A stretch of 64,000 nt of DNA, taken from assembly GCA_963820075.1 (NCBI GenBank), contig CAWFYS010000012.1, positions 124,001 through 188,000 of the forward strand, read 5' to 3'. How positions within the stretch are numbered: the stretch's first letter is position 1; every line of letters begins with the position of its first letter. The notes under the pieces were generated by a model. That model had not been told where the DNA came from, searched no databases, and was given only the letters and a program-made list of their open reading frames with translations. Positions 35,586-43,846 of this stretch are shown here, piece by piece. A program made the position numbers and the translations under genes. The stretch is from Kumtagia sp963820075. Lineage in GTDB: Bacteria; Pseudomonadota; Alphaproteobacteria; Rhizobiales; Rhizobiaceae.

Positions 35586-36900
35586 ATTGTCGCTTCTGTT
35601 TGCCGGCGCGCTGATGGGCGCTTCCGCCATGGGCCTGGTCTACGGCACAGTGGGAACGACTGCGAACGCCGCGGGCTCCGACACCTACAAGCAGCTCGCG
35701 ATCTTCGGCGACATTTTCGAACGCGTCCGCGCCCAGTACGTGACGCCGCCGGAGGAGAAGGCGCTGGTGGAAAGCGCCATCAACGGCATGCTCACTTCGC
35801 TCGACCCGCACTCCTCCTACCTCAATCCCGAGGCGGCGAAGGACATGCGCGTCCAGACCAAGGGCGAGTTCGGCGGCCTCGGCATCGAGGTGACGATGGA
35901 GAACGAACTCGTCAAGGTGATCACGCCGATCGACGACACCCCGGCCGCCAAGGCGGGCGTGCGCGCCGGCGACTATATTTCGGAGATCGACGGCACCGAG
36001 GTTCGCGGCATGACGCTGAACGACGCGGTCGAGAAGATGCGCGGGCTCGTCAACACGCCGATCAAGCTGACCATCCTGCGCGAGGGTGCCGACAAGCCGA
36101 TCGAACTGACGATCGTGCGCGATGTGATCAAGGTGAAGGCGGTGAAGTACCGCGTCGAGGAAGACGTCGGCTACATGAAGGTCACGTCCTTCACCGAGAA
36201 GACCTATGACGACCTGGAAGCCGCGATCGCCGCCATCCAGAAGGCTGTCCCCGAGGACAAGCTCAAGGGCTACGTGCTCGACCTGCGGCTCAATCCGGGC
36301 GGCCTGCTCGACCAGGCGGTGAGCGTTTCCGACGCTTTCCTCGACCGGGGCGAGATCGTCTCGACGCGCGGCCGCGACCCGAAGGACGTGACCCGGTTCA
36401 ACTCGCGCGCCGGTGACGACATAGACGGCAAGCCGCTGGTGGTTCTGGTCAATGGCGGCTCGGCGAGCGCTTCCGAGATCGTGGCCGGCGCGTTGCAGGA
36501 CCACCGCCGCGCCACCGTGGTCGGCACCCAGTCCTTCGGCAAGGGCTCGGTCCAGACGATCATCCCGCTCGGCGAAAGCGGCGCGCTGCGGCTCACCACG
36601 GCGCTCTACTACACGCCGTCCGGGAAATCGATCCAGGGCAAGGGCATTTCGCCCGACATCAAGGTCGAACAGCCGCTGCCGGAAGATCTGGCGGGCGCCG
36701 ACGTGTCGCGCGGCGAATCCGACCTGAAGGGGCATATCAAGGGCGCCGAGGAGAGCGGCGAAGGATCGGGCTCGGCCGCCTATGTGCCGCCGGATCCGAA
36801 GGACGACCGGCAGCTTGCCTACGCGCTCGACCTTTTGCGCGGCGTCAAGACCGACCCGGCCTTCCCGCCCAATCCGGACAGGGCCGTGCTCAATCAGTAA
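35575..36900 (+). CDS. ctpA: C-terminal processing peptidase (S41)
   Basis: A 441-residue periplasmic serine protease. It has a signal peptide (MIRKLSLLFAGALMGASAMG, cleavage near ANA-AG), a PDZ domain (GGLGIEVTMENELVKVITPI; AGVRAGDYISEIDGTEV), and the S41 catalytic region with Ser in NGGSASASEIVAGAL and the Lys about 25 residues on in TQSFGKGSVQT. The ATG at 35575 has GGACAGGAA upstream. Co-expressed with envC, it fits cell-wall remodelling. Confidence 0.96.
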   Translation: MIRKLSLLFAGALMGASAMGLVYGTVGTTANAAGSDTYKQLAIFGDIFERVRAQYVTPPEEKALVESAINGMLTSLDPHSSYLNPEAAKDMRVQTKGEFGGLGIEVTMENELVKVITPIDDTPAAKAGVRAGDYISEIDGTEVRGMTLNDAVEKMRGLVNTPIKLTILREGADKPIELTIVRDVIKVKAVKYRVEEDVGYMKVTSFTEKTYDDLEAAIAAIQKAVPEDKLKGYVLDLRLNPGGLLDQAVSVSDAFLDRGEIVSTRGRDPKDVTRFNSRAGDDIDGKPLVVLVNGGSASASEIVAGALQDHRRATVVGTQSFGKGSVQTIIPLGESGALRLTTALYYTPSGKSIQGKGISPDIKVEQPLPEDLAGADVSRGESDLKGHIKGAEESGEGSGSAAYVPPDPKDDRQLAYALDLLRGVKTDPAFPPNPDRAVLNQ

Positions 36901-37013
36901 GTATCGCGCGGAGGCGGCGCATCTATCGCGCCGCCGCTTCGACCGGCCGAACTGCCGCCCGGCCAACGGGCGGCGGGATTTCCGCTGGTGACTTCCCCCA
37001 TCAGTTGTGGTTG

Positions 37014-37548
37014 ATGGCGGGCATGCCGAAGAAAAAACCCGTCGATCCCGAGATCCCTTCCCTATCGGCCCTGCGTCGGCGCCATGGTGCTGAACCGCGA
37101 CGGGCTGGTGTGGACCGGCCACCGCATCCCCGAGCCCGACAGCGAATTCGCCGGCACGCCGATGCTCTGGCAGATGCCGCAGGGCGGCATCGACAAGGAC
37201 GAGGCGCCCTACCCCGCCGCGTTGCGCGAACTTTACGAGGAAACCGGCATGAGGAGCGTCTCGCTGCTCGCCGAGGCCCCCTACTGGATCAATTACGACC
37301 TGCCGGCGCATCTGGTCGGCGTCGCCTTCAAGGGAAAATACCGCGGCCAGACGCAGAAATGGTTCGCTTTCCGCTTCGACGGCGACGAACGCGAAATCCA
37401 GATCAACCCGCCGCCGGGAGGCCATACCGCGGAGTTCGACGACTGGGCATGGAAGCCGATGGGCGAACTGCCGGAGCTGATCGTGCCGTTCAAGCGGCAT
37501 ACCTATGTCGAGGTGGTCGCCGCATTCCGGCATCTGGTCGGCGCTTGA
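37014..37548 (+). CDS. rppH: RNA pyrophosphohydrolase RppH, frameshifted
   Basis: A Nudix hydrolase that removes pyrophosphate from mRNA 5' ends. It begins MAGMPKKKPVDPEI from 37014; near 37050 one extra C shifts the frame, and skipping it restores LPYRPCVGAMVLNRDGLVWT and the intact rest to 37548. The Nudix box GGIDKDEAPYPAALRELYEE, then TGM, is complete. Without correction, translation would have to start at the ATG at 37084. In relatives a divergent polysaccharide deacetylase gene often lies between ctpA and rppH; it is absent. Confidence 0.9.
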
Positions 37549-37623
37549 GGCGTATCTGCCTTGCCGCGGCACTCGCGATCCCGGCGTCCATGGTCGCCGT
37601 GAAGGCTGACCCGGTCGAGCGGC

Positions 37624-37809
37624 TTGGCGCGCCCAGACGCCGCAACGCTCTGGCTTGAAAAGATGAACCATGTGCTGGTCGACGCGCCTTTGCGGCGCGA
37701 CCAGAACTTCGCCACCTATGCGATGCCCGATCTGCTCCCGAGCGACGGCCTCCCCGCCGCGATCACCAAATTTGCCTCGCGCGGGGCGCTGAGGCTTGCG
37801 CAACAATGA
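37624..37809 (+). pseudogene. C-terminal remnant, possibly of an alpha/beta hydrolase
   Basis: A 61-codon frame with TLWLEKMNHVLVDAPLRRDQ and LLPSDGLPAAITKFAS. The late MNHVLVDA segment looks like the catalytic-His end of small alpha/beta hydrolases. No N-terminal part is present between rppH and alr. It is probably a fragment left by a deletion. Otherwise the 410-base gap 37549-37958 shows nothing definite. Confidence 0.35.
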
Positions 37810-37958
37810 TGCGTGGCGTTGGCTTCGGCGGTGTGAAGCCCGGCCGAAACGGCGGGCGGCCCCGAACAATCGCAGGATTTCGCTTCGGGATCACTGTATC
37901 TTGCGTCGCGTCATGCAGGCTGGCAGGGTCGTCATGCCGAGGACGGGGGTACTTGGAC

Positions 37959-39080
37959 GTGAAGCCATCAGACAGACAACCGGACCTGCATGAGGCCGGC
38001 GCCGTGCTTACGATCGATGTCGGGGCGATCCGGGCCAACTACCGGCTGCTGCTCGCCAGGCTCAACGGCAAGCGCTGCGCGGCCGTCGTCAAGGCCGATG
38101 CTTACGGCCTCGGCGCCGACCGGATCGCGCCGGCGCTGGCCGGGGAAGGCTGCGACACCTTCTTCGTTGCGCATCTCGGCGAGGGTCTGGCGCTGCGCGA
38201 AATTCTCGGGCACGGCCCCGACATCTACATTCTCAACGGCCTGCCGCCCGGCGCGGAGGATGCCTGCGCGGCGAGCGGCCTGATCCCCGTGCTGAACAGC
38301 GAGGCGCAGCTTGCACGCTGGCGCGGCAAGGCCGGGGCGCTCGGACGCACCCTGCCGGCGGCGGTCCAGGTCGACAGCGGCATGGCGCGGCTCGGCATGC
38401 CGCCGCAGGAGGTTGAGCGCATCGCCGCCGACCCGCGCGCCTTCGGCTGGATCGATGTGAAGCTGGTGATGAGCCATTTCGCCCGCGCCGACGAGCCTCG
38501 GGAACCGAGCAACGAGGCGCAGCGCAGCGCCTTCGACGCACTCTCGAAAGCCTTGCCGCTGGCGCAGCGCTCGCTCGCCAATTCGTCCGGCATTTTCCTC
38601 GGGGAGGATTGCCATTTCGACCTGGCGCGGCCGGGTGCGGCACTTTACGGCATCAATCCAACGCCGGGCCAGCCGAACCCGATGGCGCCGGTGGTGCGGC
38701 TGGAGGCCAAGGTGATCCAGACCCGCACGGTGGAGCCCGGCACGGGCATCGGCTACGGCTATGTCGCCCGCGCCAGCCGCCGCATGCAGCTTGCCACCAT
38801 CGCGCTGGGCTATGCCGACGGCTGGCACCGCCGCGCCGCCTCGGCGGCGTTCTTCGACGGCGTTCGCCTGCCCTTCGTCGGCCGCGTGTCGATGGACAGC
38901 ATCATACTGGACATTTCGGCCCTGCCGCCGGACACGCTCGATCACGGCGCGCTGGTCGAACTGATCGGCCCGCATCAATCGGTGGACGAGGTGGCCGCGC
39001 AGGCCGATACGATCGGATACGAGGTGCTGACCGGTTTCGGGCGCCGGTTTCACCGCATCTACAACGATGTCGGCCCGTGA
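37959..39080 (+). CDS. alr: Alanine racemase
   Basis: A 373-residue PLP enzyme interconverting L- and D-alanine. PLP-binding Lys45 lies in VVKADAYGLGADR and the opposing catalytic Tyr in GTGIGYGYVARA; VDSGMARLGMP and DLARPGAALYGINP are also family motifs. The GTG at 37959 (MKPSDRQPDLHEAGAVLTID) has GGGGGT 8 bases upstream. With dadA 37 bases downstream, it probably serves alanine catabolism as well as cell-wall D-alanine supply. Confidence 0.95.
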   Translation: MKPSDRQPDLHEAGAVLTIDVGAIRANYRLLLARLNGKRCAAVVKADAYGLGADRIAPALAGEGCDTFFVAHLGEGLALREILGHGPDIYILNGLPPGAEDACAASGLIPVLNSEAQLARWRGKAGALGRTLPAAVQVDSGMARLGMPPQEVERIAADPRAFGWIDVKLVMSHFARADEPREPSNEAQRSAFDALSKALPLAQRSLANSSGIFLGEDCHFDLARPGAALYGINPTPGQPNPMAPVVRLEAKVIQTRTVEPGTGIGYGYVARASRRMQLATIALGYADGWHRRAASAAFFDGVRLPFVGRVSMDSIILDISALPPDTLDHGALVELIGPHQSVDEVAAQADTIGYEVLTGFGRRFHRIYNDVGP

Positions 39081-39117
39081 TGAAGAGCACTACGACCCGT
39101 TCAGGCAGAGGGCAACA

Positions 39118-40374
39118 ATGAAGGTCATCATACTCGGAAGCGGCGTGATCGGGGTGACCGCCGCGCATTATCTTGGCGAAGCCGGACATGAGGTGATCGT
39201 CGTCGACCGCCAGAGCGGGCCGGCGCTGGAAACCAGCTTCGCCAATGCCGGCGAGGTGTCGCCCGGCTATTCCTCGCCCTGGGCCGGCCCGGGCGTGCCG
39301 GTGAAGGCCGTCAAATGGCTGCTGATGAAGCACGGGCCGCTGGTCATCCGCCCGCTCCTCGACCCTAAAATGTGGTCGTGGGTGTTGAAGATGCTGATGA
39401 ACTGCAATTCGAAGAGCTATGCGGTCAACAAGGCGCGCATGGTGCCGATCGCCGAATATGCGCGCGACTGCCTGCGCGAACTGCGCGCCTCGACCGGCAT
39501 CACCTATGACGAGCGCAGCCAGGGCACGCTGCAGCTTTTCCGGACCGAGAAGCAGGTCGCGGGCACCGCCGGCGACATCGAGGTGCTGAAGCAGTTCGGC
39601 GTGCCGTTCGAGGTTCTCGACCCAGCCGGCTGCATAAGGGCGGAGCCGGCGCTGGCCAGGGTGAAGGGGAAATTCGTCGGCGGCCTGCGCCTTCCCGGCG
39701 ACGAGACCGGCGACTGCCAGATGTTCACCGAGCGGCTGGCCTCGCATGCGGCAAGCCGCGGCGTCAGCTTCAAATTCGGAACGACGATCGACAGGCTGGT
39801 CGCGGAAGGCGGCAGGATTACCGGCGTCGCCACCAGCGCCGGCCTGCTTTCGGCCGACGCCTATGTCGTGGCGCTGGGCAGCTATTCGCCGTTCCTGGTT
39901 CGCCCGCTCGGCCTGTCGCTGCCGGTCTATCCGATCAAGGGCTACTCCATCACCGTGCCGATCCGCGACGAGGGCGGCGCGCCGGTTTCGACCGTGATGG
40001 ACGAGACCTACAAGGTGGCGATCACCCGGCTGGGCTCGCGCATCAGGGTCGGCGGCACGGCGGAGATTTCCGGCTACGACCTCACTTTGCGCGATGCACG
40101 CAAGGCGACGCTGCTGCATTCGGTCGGCGACCTGTTTCCGCATGGGGGCGACCTCGACGCGGCGAAATTCTGGTGCGGGCTGCGGCCGATGACGCCGGAC
40201 GGCCCGCCCGTCATCGGCGGCACGAAATATGGCAACCTCTATCTCAGCACGGGCCACGGCACGCTGGGCTGGACCATGTCGTGCGGATCGGGCCGGGTGC
40301 TGGCGGACATCGTTTCGGGCAGGAAGCCCGACATCGACGTGAGCGAACTCGGCCTCAGCCGGTACGCGATGTAG
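39118..40374 (+). CDS. dadA: D-amino acid dehydrogenase
   Basis: A 418-residue FAD enzyme that oxidises D-alanine to pyruvate at the inner membrane. It has the N-terminal dinucleotide motif VIILGSGVIGVTAAHYLGEA, ETSFANAGEVSPGYSSPWA, the PIKGYSITVP strand, and the FAD-closing GLRPMTPDGPPVIGGTKYGN. GAGGG precedes the ATG. It forms a catabolic pair with alr; no Lrp-type regulator gene is next to it. Confidence 0.96.
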   Translation: MKVIILGSGVIGVTAAHYLGEAGHEVIVVDRQSGPALETSFANAGEVSPGYSSPWAGPGVPVKAVKWLLMKHGPLVIRPLLDPKMWSWVLKMLMNCNSKSYAVNKARMVPIAEYARDCLRELRASTGITYDERSQGTLQLFRTEKQVAGTAGDIEVLKQFGVPFEVLDPAGCIRAEPALARVKGKFVGGLRLPGDETGDCQMFTERLASHAASRGVSFKFGTTIDRLVAEGGRITGVATSAGLLSADAYVVALGSYSPFLVRPLGLSLPVYPIKGYSITVPIRDEGGAPVSTVMDETYKVAITRLGSRIRVGGTAEISGYDLTLRDARKATLLHSVGDLFPHGGDLDAAKFWCGLRPMTPDGPPVIGGTKYGNLYLSTGHGTLGWTMSCGSGRVLADIVSGRKPDIDVSELGLSRYAM

Positions 40375-40389
40375 GCTTGGTTCGATGAT

Positions 40390-40962
40390 CTACTTGCACT
40401 CAAAACTGCAGCTTATGCCTGCAAGAGTGCCCTTGACAGTGGTGTTGGAACCCTTGGGGCATTCCTTGATCCACGACGCGATGCGCTGCTCAGCGCAAAA
40501 CGCAACCTGCGCGCCAACATAGATGGCTATCCAAACCCAAGGACCTGGATCGTCGGCAATGGAAACGCTGGCGGGGGTACCGTCGGCGGAGGTGCCAAGC
40601 AGGATCACACGGCTTAGCGGACCACCTTCGATCTTTACATCGTAGTCGAAACGGCTGAATCGAGCCTTTTGGTTATCCGTGTTGCTCAGCTCGAAACTGC
40701 TCGCGACCACATCTGGATCGCTGGGAAGGGTCGTTTCAATGGTAATAGGAACCGGCGCGCGCTCGGCAGGTGAGAACGCCTTCCCATCAATCCGAATGCG
40801 ATCATTTGCGTCGGGAACCGGCTGCTCGAGGATTTCAAAGGTAATGGCATCTGGAGCGCCGTCCTGACTACCAACAGACACAGTGGCCGTTGTAAATCTA
40901 GACTCCGCCGCTGCTGTTACGGCAAGAAGACAAGATACAAAAGACACTCCCAGCTTCCACAT
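40390..40962 (-). CDS. Hypothetical secreted protein
   Basis: A 190-residue protein with a signal peptide (MWKLGVSFVSCLLAVTAAAE) when started at 40962. The mature part has four Cys late in the chain (FCAEQ, KECPKG, SCSFECK), suggesting disulfides. I do not recognise a family. The local DNA is less G+C-rich than the core genes and the upstream 200 bases are A+T-rich, consistent with an accessory gene. Confidence 0.65.
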   Translation of the reverse strand: MWKLGVSFVSCLLAVTAAAESRFTTATVSVGSQDGAPDAITFEILEQPVPDANDRIRIDGKAFSPAERAPVPITIETTLPSDPDVVASSFELSNTDNQKARFSRFDYDVKIEGGPLSRVILLGTSADGTPASVSIADDPGPWVWIAIYVGAQVAFCAEQRIASWIKECPKGSNTTVKGTLAGISCSFECK

Positions 40963-41231
40963 GTGACCCACCGCAAGTTGAAAAATTGATAGGCAAGTTG
41001 AAATACTCATGCAAAATAGAATATTCACAAACAAAGCGTGTGTCGATGGAGATTCGAATCAGATATTTAGAAACCTACAGATATAGTCAAATTGCAGAAC
41101 AAGATTTGGTGGCGATATTGCCGGGCGGCTGCACTGATACAAAATATGACAACAGCTGTCGGAAAGGAATGGCCTGTCTCGTCCTTGCCAGCACGCAGAG
41201 GCGCAGCTAACCGTCGAAATGGCGAGGCACA

Positions 41232-41330
41232 ATGGAAAAGATCAGCATTGTCAATGTGAATCATCAGGGCCCAACCATGCGCGTCGATGCGGTCATGTAT
41301 GAGGACATGAGCGCGCCTACCTCGCCCTTT
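41232..41330 (+). pseudogene. Truncated copy of the small DUF6958-like gene
   Basis: The codons MEKISIVNVNHQGPTMRVDA and VMYEDM repeat the N-terminus of the intact gene at 42476 (MDKVSIANVNHPGSSMRVDA, SMYEDM) at about 80% base identity. After MYEDM the frame slips and similarity fades. The similarity also extends about 100 bases upstream. It is a partial tandem duplication that has run into the DUF2442 gene. Confidence 0.7.
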
Positions 41331-41393
41331 GCTGGATCGAGGGGGAACTGGCCGCTGTGCTGGCAACCTTATGTGCGGAATGGAGAGCGATAC

Positions 41394-41810
41394 ATGGCCA
41401 TTACTGAACAGGACGTTCAACAAGCGGAGAAGCGGATGCAGGCGCTGCGTGAGAACGGTTTCGCCGTCTCTGCGCGCTATAATCGCCGCTCGGGCCGCGT
41501 CGTCATCAACCTGAATACGGGCGTGCAGATCGCATTTCCGCCGCGCCTGGCGGAAGGTCTTGCCAACGCCTCGCCGGCTGATCTTGCCGAAATCGAGATC
41601 AGCCCGGCCGGCCTTGGCCTGCACTGGCCGAAACTCGACGCCGATGTCTATGTGCCGGCGCTCCTTCAAGGTGTGTTCGGCTCCAGGCGCTGGATGGCTG
41701 CGCAGCTTGGCGCGACCGGAGGCAAGGCGCGTTCCCGCGCCAAGGCGGCTGCCGCGCGGGAGAACGGCCGCAAGGGAGGAAGGCCGTCCAGGCGCCGTCA
41801 ATCCGCCTGA
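41394..41810 (+). CDS. DUF2442 domain protein
   Basis: A 138-residue cytoplasmic protein starting MAITEQDVQQAEKRMQALRE. The DUF2442 core is VVINLNTGVQIAFPPRLAEG, followed by LGLHWPKLDADVYVPALLQG, and a basic tail (KARSRAKAAAARENGRKGGR). DUF2442 proteins often pair with DUF4160 in possible toxin-antitoxin units; no DUF4160 gene is seen. The frame is also open back to 41232 through the duplicated fragment, but GGAGAG sits well before the ATG at 41394. Confidence 0.85.
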   Translation: MAITEQDVQQAEKRMQALRENGFAVSARYNRRSGRVVINLNTGVQIAFPPRLAEGLANASPADLAEIEISPAGLGLHWPKLDADVYVPALLQGVFGSRRWMAAQLGATGGKARSRAKAAAARENGRKGGRPSRRRQSA

Positions 41811-42274
41811 TCGCCGCGTCTTTGTTTCACGCCGGCGGTGAGCCTCTGCGCCAGCGCCAGCCCCACCATCATCGCCACGGCAACGAACAAAAGGAATACC
41901 GGATAGATCAGCAGGTGGATGTCGTCCTGCGAGACCTTGAAGACCAGAACCAGGCCTTCAAGGAAAACGGCGATGGAAATAATCGAAATGAACTTGAAGA
42001 AGCTCTTCTGGAACATGCCTTCTCTGGCGCGCTGTTGCGAGCCGCGTACTTCCTCCTCGAAAATATGCTTGGTAACGTCGAGAATGGCGATGGCGATGAC
42101 CACATAACCGACTGAGTCGATCACGATATATCCGAAATCTCCCGCAGCCAGCACCTGGCCGGCATCCGCAATCGCCTTGCCGACCTGATAGGCGGCGTAT
42201 CCGATCAGCGCGGCCGCCAGGAAGCTCAGCAATGCCGCGGCAGCGGCGAACATGACGCGGCCAAGCTGTTCCAT
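41798..42274 (-). CDS. Hypothetical four-helix membrane protein
   Basis: A 158-residue inner-membrane protein (start MEQLGRVMFAAAAALLSFLA, GGAGG 6 bases upstream). Four hydrophobic segments are visible: residues 6-28, about 44-66, about 92-112, and about 118-138. A conserved-looking acidic loop (TKHIFEEEVRGSQQR) lies between the second and third. The layout recalls PsiE-like proteins, but I cannot assign a family. Its 3' end overlaps the DUF2442 gene by 13 bases on the other strand. Confidence 0.7.
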   Translation of the reverse strand: MEQLGRVMFAAAAALLSFLAAALIGYAAYQVGKAIADAGQVLAAGDFGYIVIDSVGYVVIAIAILDVTKHIFEEEVRGSQQRAREGMFQKSFFKFISIISIAVFLEGLVLVFKVSQDDIHLLIYPVFLLFVAVAMMVGLALAQRLTAGVKQRRGDQAD

Positions 42275-42475
42275 GGTCCCTCCTGTCGCACCCGTCTCCA
42301 TTGCCCCGTGAAGGGTAACGCCAACGAGACCGCAAGGGGAAGACAGCATCAAGACCGATTGGACGCGGCGGCTGCGCCGCCACAAAAATATGACGGCTCC
42401 TGTCGGGACATATATGGGGCTCGTCGTCCTTGGCTGGAATGCCGAGGCGCGGTCCAGCGGGCGATGGGAGACATT

Positions 42476-42763
42476 ATGGACAAGGTAAGCATAGCCAATG
42501 TGAATCATCCAGGCTCGTCCATGCGCGTCGATGCGTCGATGTATGAGGACATGAAGCGGGCTTATCTCGCGGTTCTGCCGGACAGTCCGCCCGGTCTCAC
42601 CATAGCCGAGATCAGCAAGCGGCTGACCGCGCATCTTTCGCCCGCGCTTTACCCCGGCGGCGCCAAGGCCGGCTGGTGGTCGAAGGCCGTCCAGCTCGAC
42701 CTGGAAGCAAAGGGAGTGATCCGGCGGACCAGGACCAGCCCGCTATCGCTCTACAGGGCTTGA
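42476..42763 (+). CDS. Small conserved protein (DUF6958-like)
   Basis: A 95-residue protein: MDKVSIANVNHPGSSMRVDA, then a winged-helix-like region (TIAEISKRLTAHLSPALYPG; GWWSKAVQLDLEAKGVIRRT). The pattern suggests a small nucleic-acid-binding or adaptor protein of the DUF6958 type; function unknown. GGGAG lies 6 bases before the ATG. A truncated duplicate of its 5' end and promoter lies about 1.24 kb upstream. Confidence 0.75.
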   Translation: MDKVSIANVNHPGSSMRVDASMYEDMKRAYLAVLPDSPPGLTIAEISKRLTAHLSPALYPGGAKAGWWSKAVQLDLEAKGVIRRTRTSPLSLYRA

Positions 42764-42812
42764 CCTCCCGGACGCCTGCGGCGGGCGACCAAAACTGGTC
42801 GGCGCAATCTCT

Positions 42813-43694
42813 TCAGACGAACAGCGCGCGCTCCCTTTCCACCGCCCGGGCGATGTGGCTGGCGACCGCCTGGATACGCGACAGGCCGCGCATCGATTCA
42901 TGATAGACGAGCCAGTAGGCGCGGCGGATCGGCTTCACGGCGGTGACCTCGACGAGATCGGGATGCGTGCGCGCGATGAAGGTGTGCAGGATGCCGATGC
43001 CGGCGCCCGACCGCACCGCCTCCACCTGACCAAGTGCCGAAGAGATGGCGAAGCGCGTGTCCCACGCCGCCGTGAATTCGCTTGCATAGTCCAGCGACGG
43101 GCTGAAGACCAGATCGTGTACATAGCCGACGAGCCGGTGGGACGAGAGTTCCGCCGCTTCAGCGGGCAGACCGTGCGCGGTTGCGTAGGCGCGCGAGGCG
43201 AACAGGCCAAGCGAATAGTCGACAAGCTTGGCCGCCACCAGACGGCCTTCGGCCGGTCGCTCCGTCGTGATGGCGATATCGGCCTCGCGCCTTGACAGCG
43301 AGAAGGAGCGCGGCACCGGCACGAGCTGGATCCTGAGTTCCGGATGGAGTTCCGTGAGCACACCCAGCCTGGGTGCGAGAAAGGCAACGCCGAACCCGTC
43401 CGGCGCGCCGATCCGCACCGTGCCGGACACGCTGTCGCCCTCGCCGGCAAGCTCGGAGCGGGCTGAAATCATGTCCGCCTCCATGCGTTCCGCGACAGCC
43501 AGGAAGCGCTCGCCGGCGGACGTCAGTTCGCTTCCGGTCGTCAGCCGGCGAAACAGTTTTGCGCGCAGAGACTCCTCCAGGGCCGCAACGCGCCGCGACA
43601 CTGTGGCGTGGTTGAGATCGAGCCGCCGCGCCGCGCCGAGGATCTGGCCGGCGCGGGCAACGGCGAGGAAGATGCGCACGTCATCCCAATTCAT
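42813..43694 (-). CDS. LysR family transcriptional regulator
   Basis: A 293-residue regulator with an N-terminal winged helix (MNWDDVRIFLAVARAGQILG; LNHATVSRRVAALEESLRAK) and a periplasmic-binding-like effector domain. It is divergent from mmsA with a 152-base gap, the usual arrangement for a LysR protein controlling its neighbour. The ligand is unknown; a valine or inositol breakdown intermediate would fit the context. Confidence 0.92.
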   Translation of the reverse strand: MNWDDVRIFLAVARAGQILGAARRLDLNHATVSRRVAALEESLRAKLFRRLTTGSELTSAGERFLAVAERMEADMISARSELAGEGDSVSGTVRIGAPDGFGVAFLAPRLGVLTELHPELRIQLVPVPRSFSLSRREADIAITTERPAEGRLVAAKLVDYSLGLFASRAYATAHGLPAEAAELSSHRLVGYVHDLVFSPSLDYASEFTAAWDTRFAISSALGQVEAVRSGAGIGILHTFIARTHPDLVEVTAVKPIRRAYWLVYHESMRGLSRIQAVASHIARAVERERALFV

Positions 43695-43846
43695 GGCGAT
43701 CAGCCGTCATCCAAAGCCTATTTGCGACAAATCATGTGCCGCGCAGGCTTGTCCATTATTTTCTGCACAACGGCTGCGATTTCCCTCGCGTTGCCTTTGC
43801 CGCGCCAAAGCAGGACAATAGCGTCAACTGAAAAGGGAGAGACGCT
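43695..43846. promoter_or_regulatory. Divergent regulator/mmsA control region
   Basis: The 152 bases between the LysR gene and mmsA must carry both promoters and the LysR operator. No perfect T-N11-A palindrome is obvious. GGGAGA precedes the mmsA start. Confidence 0.4.

Noticed and set aside
35557..37869. A 770-codon minus-strand open frame opposite ctpA and rppH
   Set aside because: Antisense to clear genes, no motif or ribosome site, typical of G+C-rich third-codon bias.
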